Shown here one piece after another: positions 41,141-49,043 of a stretch of DNA of 64,000 nt. The stretch is from JAHTBL01 sp038532735 (GTDB lineage: Bacteria; Pseudomonadota; Alphaproteobacteria; Rhodobacterales; Rhodobacteraceae). The notes beneath the pieces were generated by a model. The model did no database searches, was not told where the DNA came from, and saw only the letters and a list, made by a program, of their open reading frames with translations. The translations under genes were made by a program, and so were the position numbers. Where the stretch lies: positions 124,001 through 188,000 of the forward strand of contig JBCBAC010000005.1 in NCBI GenBank assembly GCA_038532735.1, written 5' to 3'. The first letter of the stretch is position 1, and each line of letters starts with the position of its first letter.

Positions 41141-42787
41141 ATGCGGTTTGGACAAAAACGTCTGGAACACTTGGGGGCATTGGACACGGCTTTCTACGCG
41201 CGCTTCGCGCGGGAGGAAGATGGCAGTTTGACGATTTTCAGCATGTTCTTGATGCTGGCGATGCTGCTGACGACGGGACTGGCGGTCGATGTCATGCGGT
41301 ATGAGAACCAAGATACGTTACTGCGCAACACCGCAGACAGTGCCGTTTTGGCCTGTGCGGACATGCAGCAAGAGCAAGACCCCAAGTCCGTGGTGTTGAA
41401 TTTCTTTGAAACCCGCGGGTTGTCGCACGTCATCTCAGAGGGCGATATCAAGGTCGAAGAAGGTCTAAATTTTCGTCGGTGTGACGTTCAAGTCGCCGCC
41501 AATATGCAAACGATGTTTATCGATGCCGATATTTTCGTCAACGACGGCTATGATGGGGTCAAACATCTCTCAAGCGACAAGGCATCCGCAGCCGAAGAAC
41601 GTATCACAGATATCGAGATTTCCCTCGTCTTGGACGTCTCCGGTTCGATGGGTGGCTCGAAAATCCGAAAGCTACATGAAGCGGGCAAAAACTTCGTCGA
41701 TGATGTGATCCGCGAAGAGTTTCAGGGCGTCTCTGGGACGACGTCGATCTCTGTGATCCCATACAATGGCAAGGTTAACGCCGGCAAAGATCTGGCGGAT
41801 GCGTTCGGTGTGGCGCAGCAATATAGCGACGGCACCAGTGCCTCCCACTGTGTGCGCTTCAAGCCGGAGCATTTTCAGTACACGAACTTCCCGACTGGAA
41901 CAGTTCGGCGTATTGCGCACTACGACGCAGATACAAACTATTACAATGACCGGGACGATAACGAACACCGTATCCTGCGGCCTCACTGTCAGACTGACCC
42001 CAATGATCGCAACAAGATCATGGTCCACGAAATCGACCCGGAGAAACTGAAGACGAAGATCGGCAGTTTGACTACCGGCGGGTGGACCGCGACAGATGTT
42101 GGTGCGAAGTGGGGTACGATCCTGCTGGACCCGACATCAAGCGACAATATCTCCGGACTGGTTGATGAGTCTGTGAATACGCGTCCTGAGGAATTTTTGG
42201 ACCCCGAAACCATGAAGGTCCTCGTCATCATGACGGATGGCGACAACACGCGCCAATATGACCTGAAAGACGAGTTCAAGACGGGCATGTCGCATGTCTA
42301 TTACTCGGAAAATAAGGATCGCTATATCGTTAATCTCGACTGGCGCAGTTCGGGCGAGAAACAGTGGTATCTGCCGCACAATGATAAAGAGCGGTGGAAT
42401 GTACCAAGTAACATGTCGGACATCGTTCAGCTGTCCTGGCCGGATCTGATGCAGCGCTACAACCTTGAGTACATCTCAGAGTATTTCTACGACAACTACA
42501 ACACGTGGGAAAACAAGGTGCGCTGGGCTGAGGACGAGTTTACGAATGACACGTCCGGCGCTGGCAACGCTTTGGCGGACTCAAACCTTCTCGCGGTGTG
42601 TGAAAAAGCACGAGACAAGCAAATCCTGATTTACACGATTGCCTTCTCTGCCCCGAACCACGCGCAGAACATCCTGACGCAATGCGCAGGAGCGAGCGGT
42701 AATGCGCTGATTGTTGGGTCAAACAACCTCGACAATGCGTTTGAAACGATTGCCAGCAAAATCAATCACCTGAAGCTGATCCAGTAA
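41141..42787 (+). CDS. tadG: TadG-like minor pilin with von Willebrand A domain
   Basis: A 548-residue surface/pilus protein. After a 25-residue cytoplasmic lead, EEDGSLTIFSMFLMLAMLLTTGLAVDVM is the TadG-type pilin-like helix. A VWA domain follows (about 150-545) with the metal-site motif DVSGSMGGS and later VIMTDGDN. A long, Tyr/Asp/Asn-rich insert (about 255-295) interrupts it. AAGGGA precedes the ATG. It is the first of three coupled genes (TAATG overlap). Tad secretion ATPase genes are not in this window. Confidence 0.85.
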   Translation: MRFGQKRLEHLGALDTAFYARFAREEDGSLTIFSMFLMLAMLLTTGLAVDVMRYENQDTLLRNTADSAVLACADMQQEQDPKSVVLNFFETRGLSHVISEGDIKVEEGLNFRRCDVQVAANMQTMFIDADIFVNDGYDGVKHLSSDKASAAEERITDIEISLVLDVSGSMGGSKIRKLHEAGKNFVDDVIREEFQGVSGTTSISVIPYNGKVNAGKDLADAFGVAQQYSDGTSASHCVRFKPEHFQYTNFPTGTVRRIAHYDADTNYYNDRDDNEHRILRPHCQTDPNDRNKIMVHEIDPEKLKTKIGSLTTGGWTATDVGAKWGTILLDPTSSDNISGLVDESVNTRPEEFLDPETMKVLVIMTDGDNTRQYDLKDEFKTGMSHVYYSENKDRYIVNLDWRSSGEKQWYLPHNDKERWNVPSNMSDIVQLSWPDLMQRYNLEYISEYFYDNYNTWENKVRWAEDEFTNDTSGAGNALADSNLLAVCEKARDKQILIYTIAFSAPNHAQNILTQCAGASGNALIVGSNNLDNAFETIASKINHLKLIQ

Positions 42788-43389
42788 TGCGTTTCTTTCG
42801 CGAAATAACACGCCGCATCAAGCGGTTCCACCAGGATGAGAAGGGGAATGCGACCGTTGAGTTCGTAATCCTCTTCCCCCTCTACATGTGGGTGTTCATC
42901 TCATCCATCGAAGCGGGACTGCTGATGACACGCAACGCGATGTTGGAGCGGGGCGTGGATCTGGTGCGTCGGGAGATGAGGCTCAATGCAGCGTGGCAGC
43001 CCACCGAGGCGCAACTCAAGCGCGAGATTTGCAATGTCGGCGGCATGTTCAGCAATTGCGAAGAGAACCTGCGGATAGAAATGACCCGGATTGATCCGCA
43101 AAATCCGATCTACCCGGACGCGACAGCGCCTTGTGTTGATCGGGGTGAACCCGGAACTACCACGTCGATTATCTCTTCAAACATCCAGAATGAGCTGATG
43201 TTGTTGCGTGTCTGCGCTCTCGTTGACCCAATCATTCCGAATTACCGGTTCTCGCGGTTCTTCCATCAGCAGACCGAAGACTCGCAGACCCGTCTTTCGA
43301 TGATGGGTCTGGGTTCGATGGTGCCGCTTCAAAAAGGCGGGGGCATCGCACTCGTCGTTTCAACCATGTATGTCGTGGAGCCGCTCTGA
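42787..43389 (+). CDS. TadE-like pseudopilin
   Basis: A 200-residue protein with the TadE pattern: a charged start (RRIKRFHQDEKGNATVEFVI), the pilin-like helix with Glu at position five (EFVILFPLYMWVFISSIEAG, about 25-48), and a periplasmic domain with paired cysteines (REICNVGGMFSNCEEN). Its ATG shares a base with the preceding stop and its own stop is coupled to the next gene. Probably a Tad pilus assembly component. Confidence 0.8.
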   Translation: MRFFREITRRIKRFHQDEKGNATVEFVILFPLYMWVFISSIEAGLLMTRNAMLERGVDLVRREMRLNAAWQPTEAQLKREICNVGGMFSNCEENLRIEMTRIDPQNPIYPDATAPCVDRGEPGTTTSIISSNIQNELMLLRVCALVDPIIPNYRFSRFFHQQTEDSQTRLSMMGLGSMVPLQKGGGIALVVSTMYVVEPL

Positions 43390-44051
43390 TGTTCAAAGCG
43401 TTGCGCCTTCGCCTTCTGGATTTCGGGTCGGATAGCTCCGGCAGCATGTCGGTCGAGACAGTTTTGGTCTTCCCACTCCTGCTCTGGTTTTACTTAAGCA
43501 CATTCACTTTTTTTGATGCCTACCGCACCCAAGGGACAAACATCAAAGCAACCTATACGATCGCGGATGCCATCTCGCGCGAACAGGATGGTGTAAACGC
43601 GAAGTATCTGACGACGTCGTATGAGTTGCTGCGCTTCCTGAACAACACATCACACAACGCACGCCTTCGTGTCACGGTATTTAGCCGAGACCCCGACAAC
43701 AACAATAACTTCATTCTTGGGCCTACGGGTTGGTCTTGCACACGCGGAAATGGCGGCGTCAATTTCAAAAAGCATACAGCCGCCAGCTTGAATGCGATGC
43801 GCGCGCAGATTCCCAATTCGCCAAGCCCCGATCAACTTATCATGGTTGAAACATTTGTGGATTATGCACCACCATTTTCAGCGCGCTTGTTCGACGATGA
43901 AGTGCCACCTGATGGCATGATCAACCAAGGGAACCCCGAAGGGATCATGATCGGTCTATCGCCGACAACCTTTAGCCATCGCGAGATCCTGAGCCCCCGC
44001 TCGGAGGCACTTGTCATGCCGCTGATGCCGAACTCCAATGCTTGCAACTAG
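43389..44051 (+). CDS. second TadE/TadF-like pseudopilin
   Basis: A 220-residue relative of the previous gene: a basic lead, then SSGSMSVETVLVFPLLLWFY, the pilin-like helix with the conserved Glu (about 18-40). The rest is a polar periplasmic domain with two cysteines. It ends in a four-base overlap with the convergent gene at 44048. With its two neighbours it forms a TadG-TadE-TadF-like set. The coding style of the trio appears less GC-rich than its surroundings. Confidence 0.78.
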   Translation: MFKALRLRLLDFGSDSSGSMSVETVLVFPLLLWFYLSTFTFFDAYRTQGTNIKATYTIADAISREQDGVNAKYLTTSYELLRFLNNTSHNARLRVTVFSRDPDNNNNFILGPTGWSCTRGNGGVNFKKHTAASLNAMRAQIPNSPSPDQLIMVETFVDYAPPFSARLFDDEVPPDGMINQGNPEGIMIGLSPTTFSHREILSPRSEALVMPLMPNSNACN

Positions 44052-44545
44052 CGCTTTATGTCCGTCCCTTGCTGCCGCTCGGCCAAAATGGCGCTGATAA
44101 TCTCGGACATAAATTTCGCTTGAGAAGCAGCCGTGGCGCCGCCGACGCCGATGCGGCGGCCGAAGCGCCAGAACATGCCGGGATACCAGACGCGGCTGCC
44201 TTTTTCCTTCGTGCGCAGAAGAAAGCCGTTGGACGGTTTGAACGCGAACACCCCGCGGTCGACGGCCTCGATGTCCTCTATCTTGGCGATGATGTCGCCG
44301 CCGCGAATGCGTAGGGCGTCGCGGGTCAATTCCAGCGCGTGTTCGGTGGCCCGCCAGAGGCGGCGCGCTTCCATCAAGGCGAGCACGCCGAGCAGCAGTA
44401 AGAACGCCTGATAGAGCAATCCTGCCTGCGCCGTGTTGAAGCCTAGCACGATCAACATCACGCCCAGCATCGACAACACGCCAACCGCAAACCAGCGGCG
44501 CGGGGTTGAGGCCTCCAACGTGGCGAGGATTTCGGGATCGGACAT
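44048..44545 (-). CDS. membrane protein of unknown function with PH-like C-terminus
   Basis: A 165-residue protein with two adjacent membrane helices (about 18-60: FAVGVLSMLGVMLIVLGFNT and GLLYQAFLLLLGVLALMEA) and a C-terminal strand-rich domain (LTRDALRIRGGDIIAKIEDI, VFAFKPSNGFLLRTKEKG) of the bacterial PH or photosystem-assembly type. I recognise no named family. The open frame runs further upstream, but MSDPEILATL is the sensible start. Convergent with the Tad genes. Confidence 0.72.
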   Translation of the reverse strand: MSDPEILATLEASTPRRWFAVGVLSMLGVMLIVLGFNTAQAGLLYQAFLLLLGVLALMEARRLWRATEHALELTRDALRIRGGDIIAKIEDIEAVDRGVFAFKPSNGFLLRTKEKGSRVWYPGMFWRFGRRIGVGGATAASQAKFMSEIISAILAERQQGTDIKR

Positions 44546-44705
44546 GGGAGCGGCTCCGGCATTTGGATTGCCGCCTCTTACTGGGTTGCGCACGGCTTGG
44601 CGAGGCCTGTTCACAGGCGCACAGCCTTCCTGCCCTGCTACACCGTTTGCGCAATTGTGCAGCGACGCCCCCCGCCCTATCTGGCTGAGGGAAAGGAGAA
44701 CGACC

Positions 44706-45617
44706 ATGTCTCTCAGACCGACTTTGGAAACGCGTCAGGCCATGCCCACGATGGAAGGCGCTGGCGTGAAACTGCACCGAGCCTTTGGCTTCAACGATCC
44801 AAGCGAGCTGGATCCGTTCCTGCTCTTCGATGACTTTCGCAATGAGCGGCCCGAAGATTTTCAGGCGGGCTTTCCGTGGCATCCGCATCGCGGCATCGAG
44901 ACGATCACCTATGTGCTCAACGGCACGGTGGATCATGGCGACAGTCTTGGCAATGAAGGCACGCTGGGTGCGGGTGATGTGCAATGGATGACCGCAGGCT
45001 CGGGCATTTTGCATCAGGAGATGCCGCACGGGAATGCGCAAGGCCAGATGCACGGGTTTCAGCTTTGGGCGAACCTGCCCTCGTCGCTGAAAATGACCGC
45101 GCCGCGTTATCAGGATGTGCAAGGCAAGGACATTCCGGAGGTGATCGATGATGACGGCACCCGTGTGAAGGTCATCGTCGGTGATTTCTGGGGCAAGTCG
45201 GGCCCTGTGGACGGAATCGCAGCCGATCCGCAATATCTGGATATCTTCGTGCCGGCTGGCGTGAAGAAAACCTTCAAGATCGACACGTATCGGCGCGCTT
45301 TTGCCTATGTGTTCGAAGGGGCTGGCGCATTTGCCGATGCATCGGACCCGCAAGGCGTTTTGCTGGAGAAAGAAGTTGCGGGTCAGGAAGTGAACATCCG
45401 CGATCTGTCGGGCAACCGCACGCTCATTCGCTTTGGCACAGGCGACGAGGTGACCGTGCAAGCCGGCGAGGGCGGCGTGCGGTTCCTGCTGATCTCAGGC
45501 GCGCCGATTCAGGAGCCGGTCGCGTGGCACGGGCCCATCGTGATGAACACGCAAGAAGAATTGCAAACGGCGATGCGCGAGCTGCGCAACGGCACGTTCA
45601 TCAAGCCCGCGCATTAA
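44706..45617 (+). CDS. pirin-family protein
   Basis: A 303-residue bicupin of the pirin family. The metal-binding signature PWHPHRGIETITYVLNG and GSGILHQEMP give the usual three His and one Glu; the second cupin is the C-terminal half. Members act as quercetinases or redox cofactors; the role here is unknown. AAGGAGA precedes the ATG; the frame is open further upstream but antisense to the gene at 44545. Followed by repeat copy B. Confidence 0.9.
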   Translation: MSLRPTLETRQAMPTMEGAGVKLHRAFGFNDPSELDPFLLFDDFRNERPEDFQAGFPWHPHRGIETITYVLNGTVDHGDSLGNEGTLGAGDVQWMTAGSGILHQEMPHGNAQGQMHGFQLWANLPSSLKMTAPRYQDVQGKDIPEVIDDDGTRVKVIVGDFWGKSGPVDGIAADPQYLDIFVPAGVKKTFKIDTYRRAFAYVFEGAGAFADASDPQGVLLEKEVAGQEVNIRDLSGNRTLIRFGTGDEVTVQAGEGGVRFLLISGAPIQEPVAWHGPIVMNTQEELQTAMRELRNGTFIKPAH

Positions 45618-45625
45618 ATCTGGTC

Positions 45626-45683
45626 GCAGCGCCCTTTAGCGGGCGCTGCAGCCTCCGGCGGGGATATTTTTACAAAGGTGAAA
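45626..45683 (+). repeat. 3'-end repeat element, copy B, with preceding hairpin
   Basis: A perfect 9-base stem (45626-45634 with 45641-45649, loop TTTAGC) is followed after one base by GCCTCCGGCGGGGATATTTT and ACAAAGGTGAAA (45651-45683). The core is nearly identical to copy A. It lies 8 bases after the pirin stop and ends 8 bases before the stop of the convergent tetR gene. Confidence 0.8.
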
Positions 45684-45691
45684 CCCGCCGT

Positions 45692-46279
45692 TCAGGCCAT
45701 GACGGCGCGGCGCACAAGGCTCCAGTAGAGATCGGCCAGATCGGTTTTGCTGAGCGCCCCATCCTCGCGATACCAAGTGTTGACCCCGGTCAGCATGGCA
45801 ATCACGGCAAAGGTCGTCACTCGCGGATCATCGGGCGCGAATTGGCCTGCGGCTTGGCCGTCTTTTAGAATCGCGCCCAGGTGGCTTTCGTAGCGGCGGC
45901 GCAGCGCTTCGATCACTTTGAAGTTCTCAGGCGAAAGATTGCGCAGCTCCATGTAAGAGATGAAGACCTGATCTGGGCGCTCGATATGATAGGCGATGTG
46001 GAAGCGGCAAAACGCCTCCAACCGCGCGATCGGATCGCCTGTTGTCGGCAAGACGGCGAGAGCGTCCAGAAGATGCTCCATATGCGTGCGCAGCAAATCA
46101 AAAAGGAGCGTCTGCTTGTCGTTGGTGTAGTTATAGAGTGCACCGGCCTGCACCCCCACTTCCGCCGCGATCTGGCGCATGGAGACGGCGGCGAACCCGT
46201 GCTGCGCAATAAGACGCAGCGCAGCGGCCTGCACACGCGGACCAGTGATTTCGGAATGTGAGCCTGTTTTGCGCGCCAT
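45692..46279 (-). CDS. TetR-family transcriptional regulator
   Basis: A 195-residue repressor-type regulator. The N-terminal helix-turn-helix (about 12-58; AALRLIAQHGFAAVSMRQIA then GVQAGALYNYTNDKQTLLFD) is typical; the C-terminal ligand domain is helical (GDPIARLEAFCRFHIAYHIE). The ligand is unknown. It converges with the pirin gene and is divergent from a small lipoprotein gene, either of which might be a target. Confidence 0.9.
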   Translation of the reverse strand: MARKTGSHSEITGPRVQAAALRLIAQHGFAAVSMRQIAAEVGVQAGALYNYTNDKQTLLFDLLRTHMEHLLDALAVLPTTGDPIARLEAFCRFHIAYHIERPDQVFISYMELRNLSPENFKVIEALRRRYESHLGAILKDGQAAGQFAPDDPRVTTFAVIAMLTGVNTWYREDGALSKTDLADLYWSLVRRAVMA

Positions 46280-46355
46280 GGGGTTTGATAACTGAACAGC
46301 CGTTCACTGCAAAGCCCCGCTTTGCAACGCGCAGCAAGGGGGTTACAGTGTGCAC

Positions 46356-46658
46356 ATGATACTGCGCGTAATCCCCTTAGCCACTTTGCTGCTGGCCGCC
46401 TGCGGCGACTTTCCAAACCTGGAGACCCCCGCCCCGGACGATACGACACAGCAAGGCTTTTTGCAGCTCGCCCCGATTGATCAGCTGACGGCGCGGGGTG
46501 ATATTCTGACCGTGTCCGAAGACACGACTGAGACGCTGCAAGAGCGTGTTCAGCGCTTGAAAGACCGTGCCGAGGGTTTGCGAAGCCCGGTTCTGAGCGA
46601 CGCGGAAAAAGACCGGCTGGAGGCTGATCTTTTCGAAGGTCTGCCCGAAGACGGGTAA
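46356..46658 (+). CDS. small lipoprotein of unknown function
   Basis: About 100 residues with a lipoprotein signal (ILRVIPLATLLLAACG, lipobox LAAC) and a polar mature part with a charged helix (ETLQERVQRLKDRAEGL). No family recognised. A GTG two codons earlier (46350) is an alternative start. Lies upstream of hom by 72 bases, divergent from tetR. Confidence 0.72.
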   Translation: MILRVIPLATLLLAACGDFPNLETPAPDDTTQQGFLQLAPIDQLTARGDILTVSEDTTETLQERVQRLKDRAEGLRSPVLSDAEKDRLEADLFEGLPEDG

Positions 46659-46730
46659 CGGCGGTTGCCGTGTCCGGCCCAAGCATGTAGACGCCCTGCA
46701 ACGCGACGATATGGCTAAGGGGCGCAGCGC

Positions 46731-48017
46731 ATGACATCTCCTTTACGTTTGGGCATTGCCGGTTTGGGCACCGTTGGGGCTGGCGTCGTCAAGATCATCC
46801 GCGCCGAGGCTGAAATGCTGGCCGCACGTGCGGGCCGCCCGGTCACGATTTCTGCGGTCTCTGCACGCTCGCGCGACAAGGATCGCGGTGTATCGCTCAA
46901 AGACTACGCGTGGGAAGATGACCCGGTCGCACTGGCCAAACGCGACGATGTGGACGTGTTTGTGGAATTGATGGGCGGCTCTGACGGGCCCGCGAAAGCG
47001 GCAACCGAGGCCGCACTGGCCGCGGGCAAAGACGTAGTCACCGCGAACAAGGCGATGCTTGCGCTGCATGGTCAGGCACTGGCTGAACAGGCGGAGGGCG
47101 CAGGTCGCGTGATCCGTTTTGAAGCGGCCGTCGCAGGTGGCATTCCGGTCGTGAAATCACTGACCGAAGGGCTGGCAGGCAACACCATGACCCGCGTCAT
47201 GGGCGTGATGAATGGCACCTGCAACTATATCCTGACTCGGATGGAAAGCGCGGGCCTGCCCTATGAGGAGGTCTTTGAAGAGGCCAACAAGCTGGGCTAT
47301 CTCGAAGCCGATCCGACGCTTGATGTGGGCGGCATTGATGCGGGCCACAAGCTGGCGCTGCTGGCCTCTATCGCGTTTGGCACGAAAGTGAATTTTGGCG
47401 CGATGCAGCTTGAAGGGATCGAGCGGATTTCCATCGACGACATCACCCGCGCGGGCGATATGGGCTACAAGGTCAAGCTGCTGGGTGTCGCGCAAATGAC
47501 CGGCCGCGGGCTGGAGCAGCGGATGTCGCCTTGTCTGGTGCCCGCGACGTCTCCGCTGGGTCAGTTGGAGAACGCGACGAACATGGTCGTGCTCGAAGGC
47601 GATCAGGTTGGGCAGATCGTGCTGCGCGGCGCCGGTGCAGGCGAAGGGCCCACGGCAAGTGCTGTCATGTCGGACGTGATGGACATTGCACGCGGCATTC
47701 GCGTCCCCACGTTTGGCCAGCCCGCCGACACGCTGAAAGACGCGCAAGCCGCCAATGAGCTGCAACCGGCGGCCTACTATCTACGGATGGAGTTGCAGGA
47801 CAAACCCGGCGCGCTGTCGAAGGTCGCAACGGTGCTGGGGGAGCATGGCATCTCTATCGACCGGATGCGCCAGTATGACCATGACATGGGCACCGCCCCG
47901 GTTTTGATCGTTACTCATAAAACCACGAAAGATGCGCTGACCAGCGCGCTTGAAGGCTTTGGCGCAACGGGCGTTGTCGCCACGCCCCCCGTCGCCATTC
48001 GGATCGAAGAGGTTTGA
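46731..48017 (+). CDS. hom: homoserine dehydrogenase
   Basis: Reduces aspartate semialdehyde to homoserine for threonine and methionine synthesis. The 428 residues show the nucleotide fold LGIAGLGTVGAGVVKII, the catalytic segment GTCNYILTRMES and LGYLEADPTLDVGGIDAGHK, then a C-terminal ACT domain (about 345-428; DKPGALSKVATVLGEHGISI) for feedback control. Length is normal for the monofunctional form. Followed by glpX. Confidence 0.96.
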   Translation: MTSPLRLGIAGLGTVGAGVVKIIRAEAEMLAARAGRPVTISAVSARSRDKDRGVSLKDYAWEDDPVALAKRDDVDVFVELMGGSDGPAKAATEAALAAGKDVVTANKAMLALHGQALAEQAEGAGRVIRFEAAVAGGIPVVKSLTEGLAGNTMTRVMGVMNGTCNYILTRMESAGLPYEEVFEEANKLGYLEADPTLDVGGIDAGHKLALLASIAFGTKVNFGAMQLEGIERISIDDITRAGDMGYKVKLLGVAQMTGRGLEQRMSPCLVPATSPLGQLENATNMVVLEGDQVGQIVLRGAGAGEGPTASAVMSDVMDIARGIRVPTFGQPADTLKDAQAANELQPAAYYLRMELQDKPGALSKVATVLGEHGISIDRMRQYDHDMGTAPVLIVTHKTTKDALTSALEGFGATGVVATPPVAIRIEEV

Positions 48018-48073
48018 GCCGCTTCGCATGATCTTCCAACCGCGCCCCCTTTCAAAACCATAGGATCTTTCGC

Positions 48074-49039
48074 ATGACTGCCACGCCTGATTTCAACGAC
48101 CGTATGCTCTCTCTGGGTCTTGCGCGGGTGTCCGAAGCCGCCGCCCTCGCCTCCGCCAAGCTGATCGGGCGCGGGGATGAGAAAGCCGCCGACCAAGCCG
48201 CTGTGGACGCGATGCGCACGCAGCTGAACATGCTGGATATCAACGGTGTCGTCGTGATCGGTGAAGGCGAACGCGATGAGGCGCCGATGCTTTATATCGG
48301 CGAAGAGGTGGGCACGGGCTCTGGCCCCGGGGTGGATATCGCGCTGGACCCGCTGGAGGGCACCACGCTGACGGCGAAAGACATGCCCAACGCGCTGGCC
48401 GTGATCGCCATGGGACCGCGTGGTTCGATGTTGCACGCGCCGGATGTCTATATGGAGAAGCTCGCGATTGGGCCGGGCTATGCGCCTGATACGGTCACGC
48501 TTGAGATGTCCCCGGCAGAGCGGGTGGCAGCGCTGGCCAAAGCGCGCAGCTGTAAGATGGACGACATCACCGTTTGTGTGTTGGAGCGCCCGCGCCATCA
48601 GGACATGATCAGCGAGATCCGTTCCACCGGTGCGGCGATCCGGCTGATCACCGATGGTGATGTCGCCGGTGTCATGCATTGCGCCGAGGCCGACGTGACC
48701 GGCATCGACATGTATATGGGCGAAGGTGGTGCGCCCGAAGGGGTGTTGGCTGCCGCTGCGTTGAAATGCATGGGCGGGCAGATGTATGGCCGCCTGCTCT
48801 TCCGCAACGATGATGAGCGGGGCCGCGCGGCAAAAGCAGGTATTACCGAGCTGGACCGCATCTACACGCGCGACGAGCTGGTGACGGATGACGTGATCTT
48901 TGCCGCGACTGGCGTCACTGACGGCTCGCTTGTCGCGGGCATCAAGCGTGAGGTGGGCTACCTGACGGCCGAGACGATCCTGATGCGGTCGAAAACCGGT
49001 TCCGTCCGGCGGATGATCTACCGCAATCCAACCGAGTAA
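48074..49039 (+). CDS. glpX: fructose-1,6-bisphosphatase class II (GlpX)
   Basis: Gluconeogenic and Calvin-type phosphatase, 321 residues. The metal and phosphate signatures VVIGEGERDEAPMLYIGEEV and ALDPLEGTTLTAKDMPNALA are intact; EGGAPEGVLAAAALKCMGG closes the site. It lies 56 bases after hom and 4 bases before recJ, so hom-glpX-recJ may be one transcript; this order is common in Rhodobacterales. Confidence 0.95.
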   Translation: MTATPDFNDRMLSLGLARVSEAAALASAKLIGRGDEKAADQAAVDAMRTQLNMLDINGVVVIGEGERDEAPMLYIGEEVGTGSGPGVDIALDPLEGTTLTAKDMPNALAVIAMGPRGSMLHAPDVYMEKLAIGPGYAPDTVTLEMSPAERVAALAKARSCKMDDITVCVLERPRHQDMISEIRSTGAAIRLITDGDVAGVMHCAEADVTGIDMYMGEGGAPEGVLAAAALKCMGGQMYGRLLFRNDDERGRAAKAGITELDRIYTRDELVTDDVIFAATGVTDGSLVAGIKREVGYLTAETILMRSKTGSVRRMIYRNPTE

Positions 49040-49043
49040 CCTT

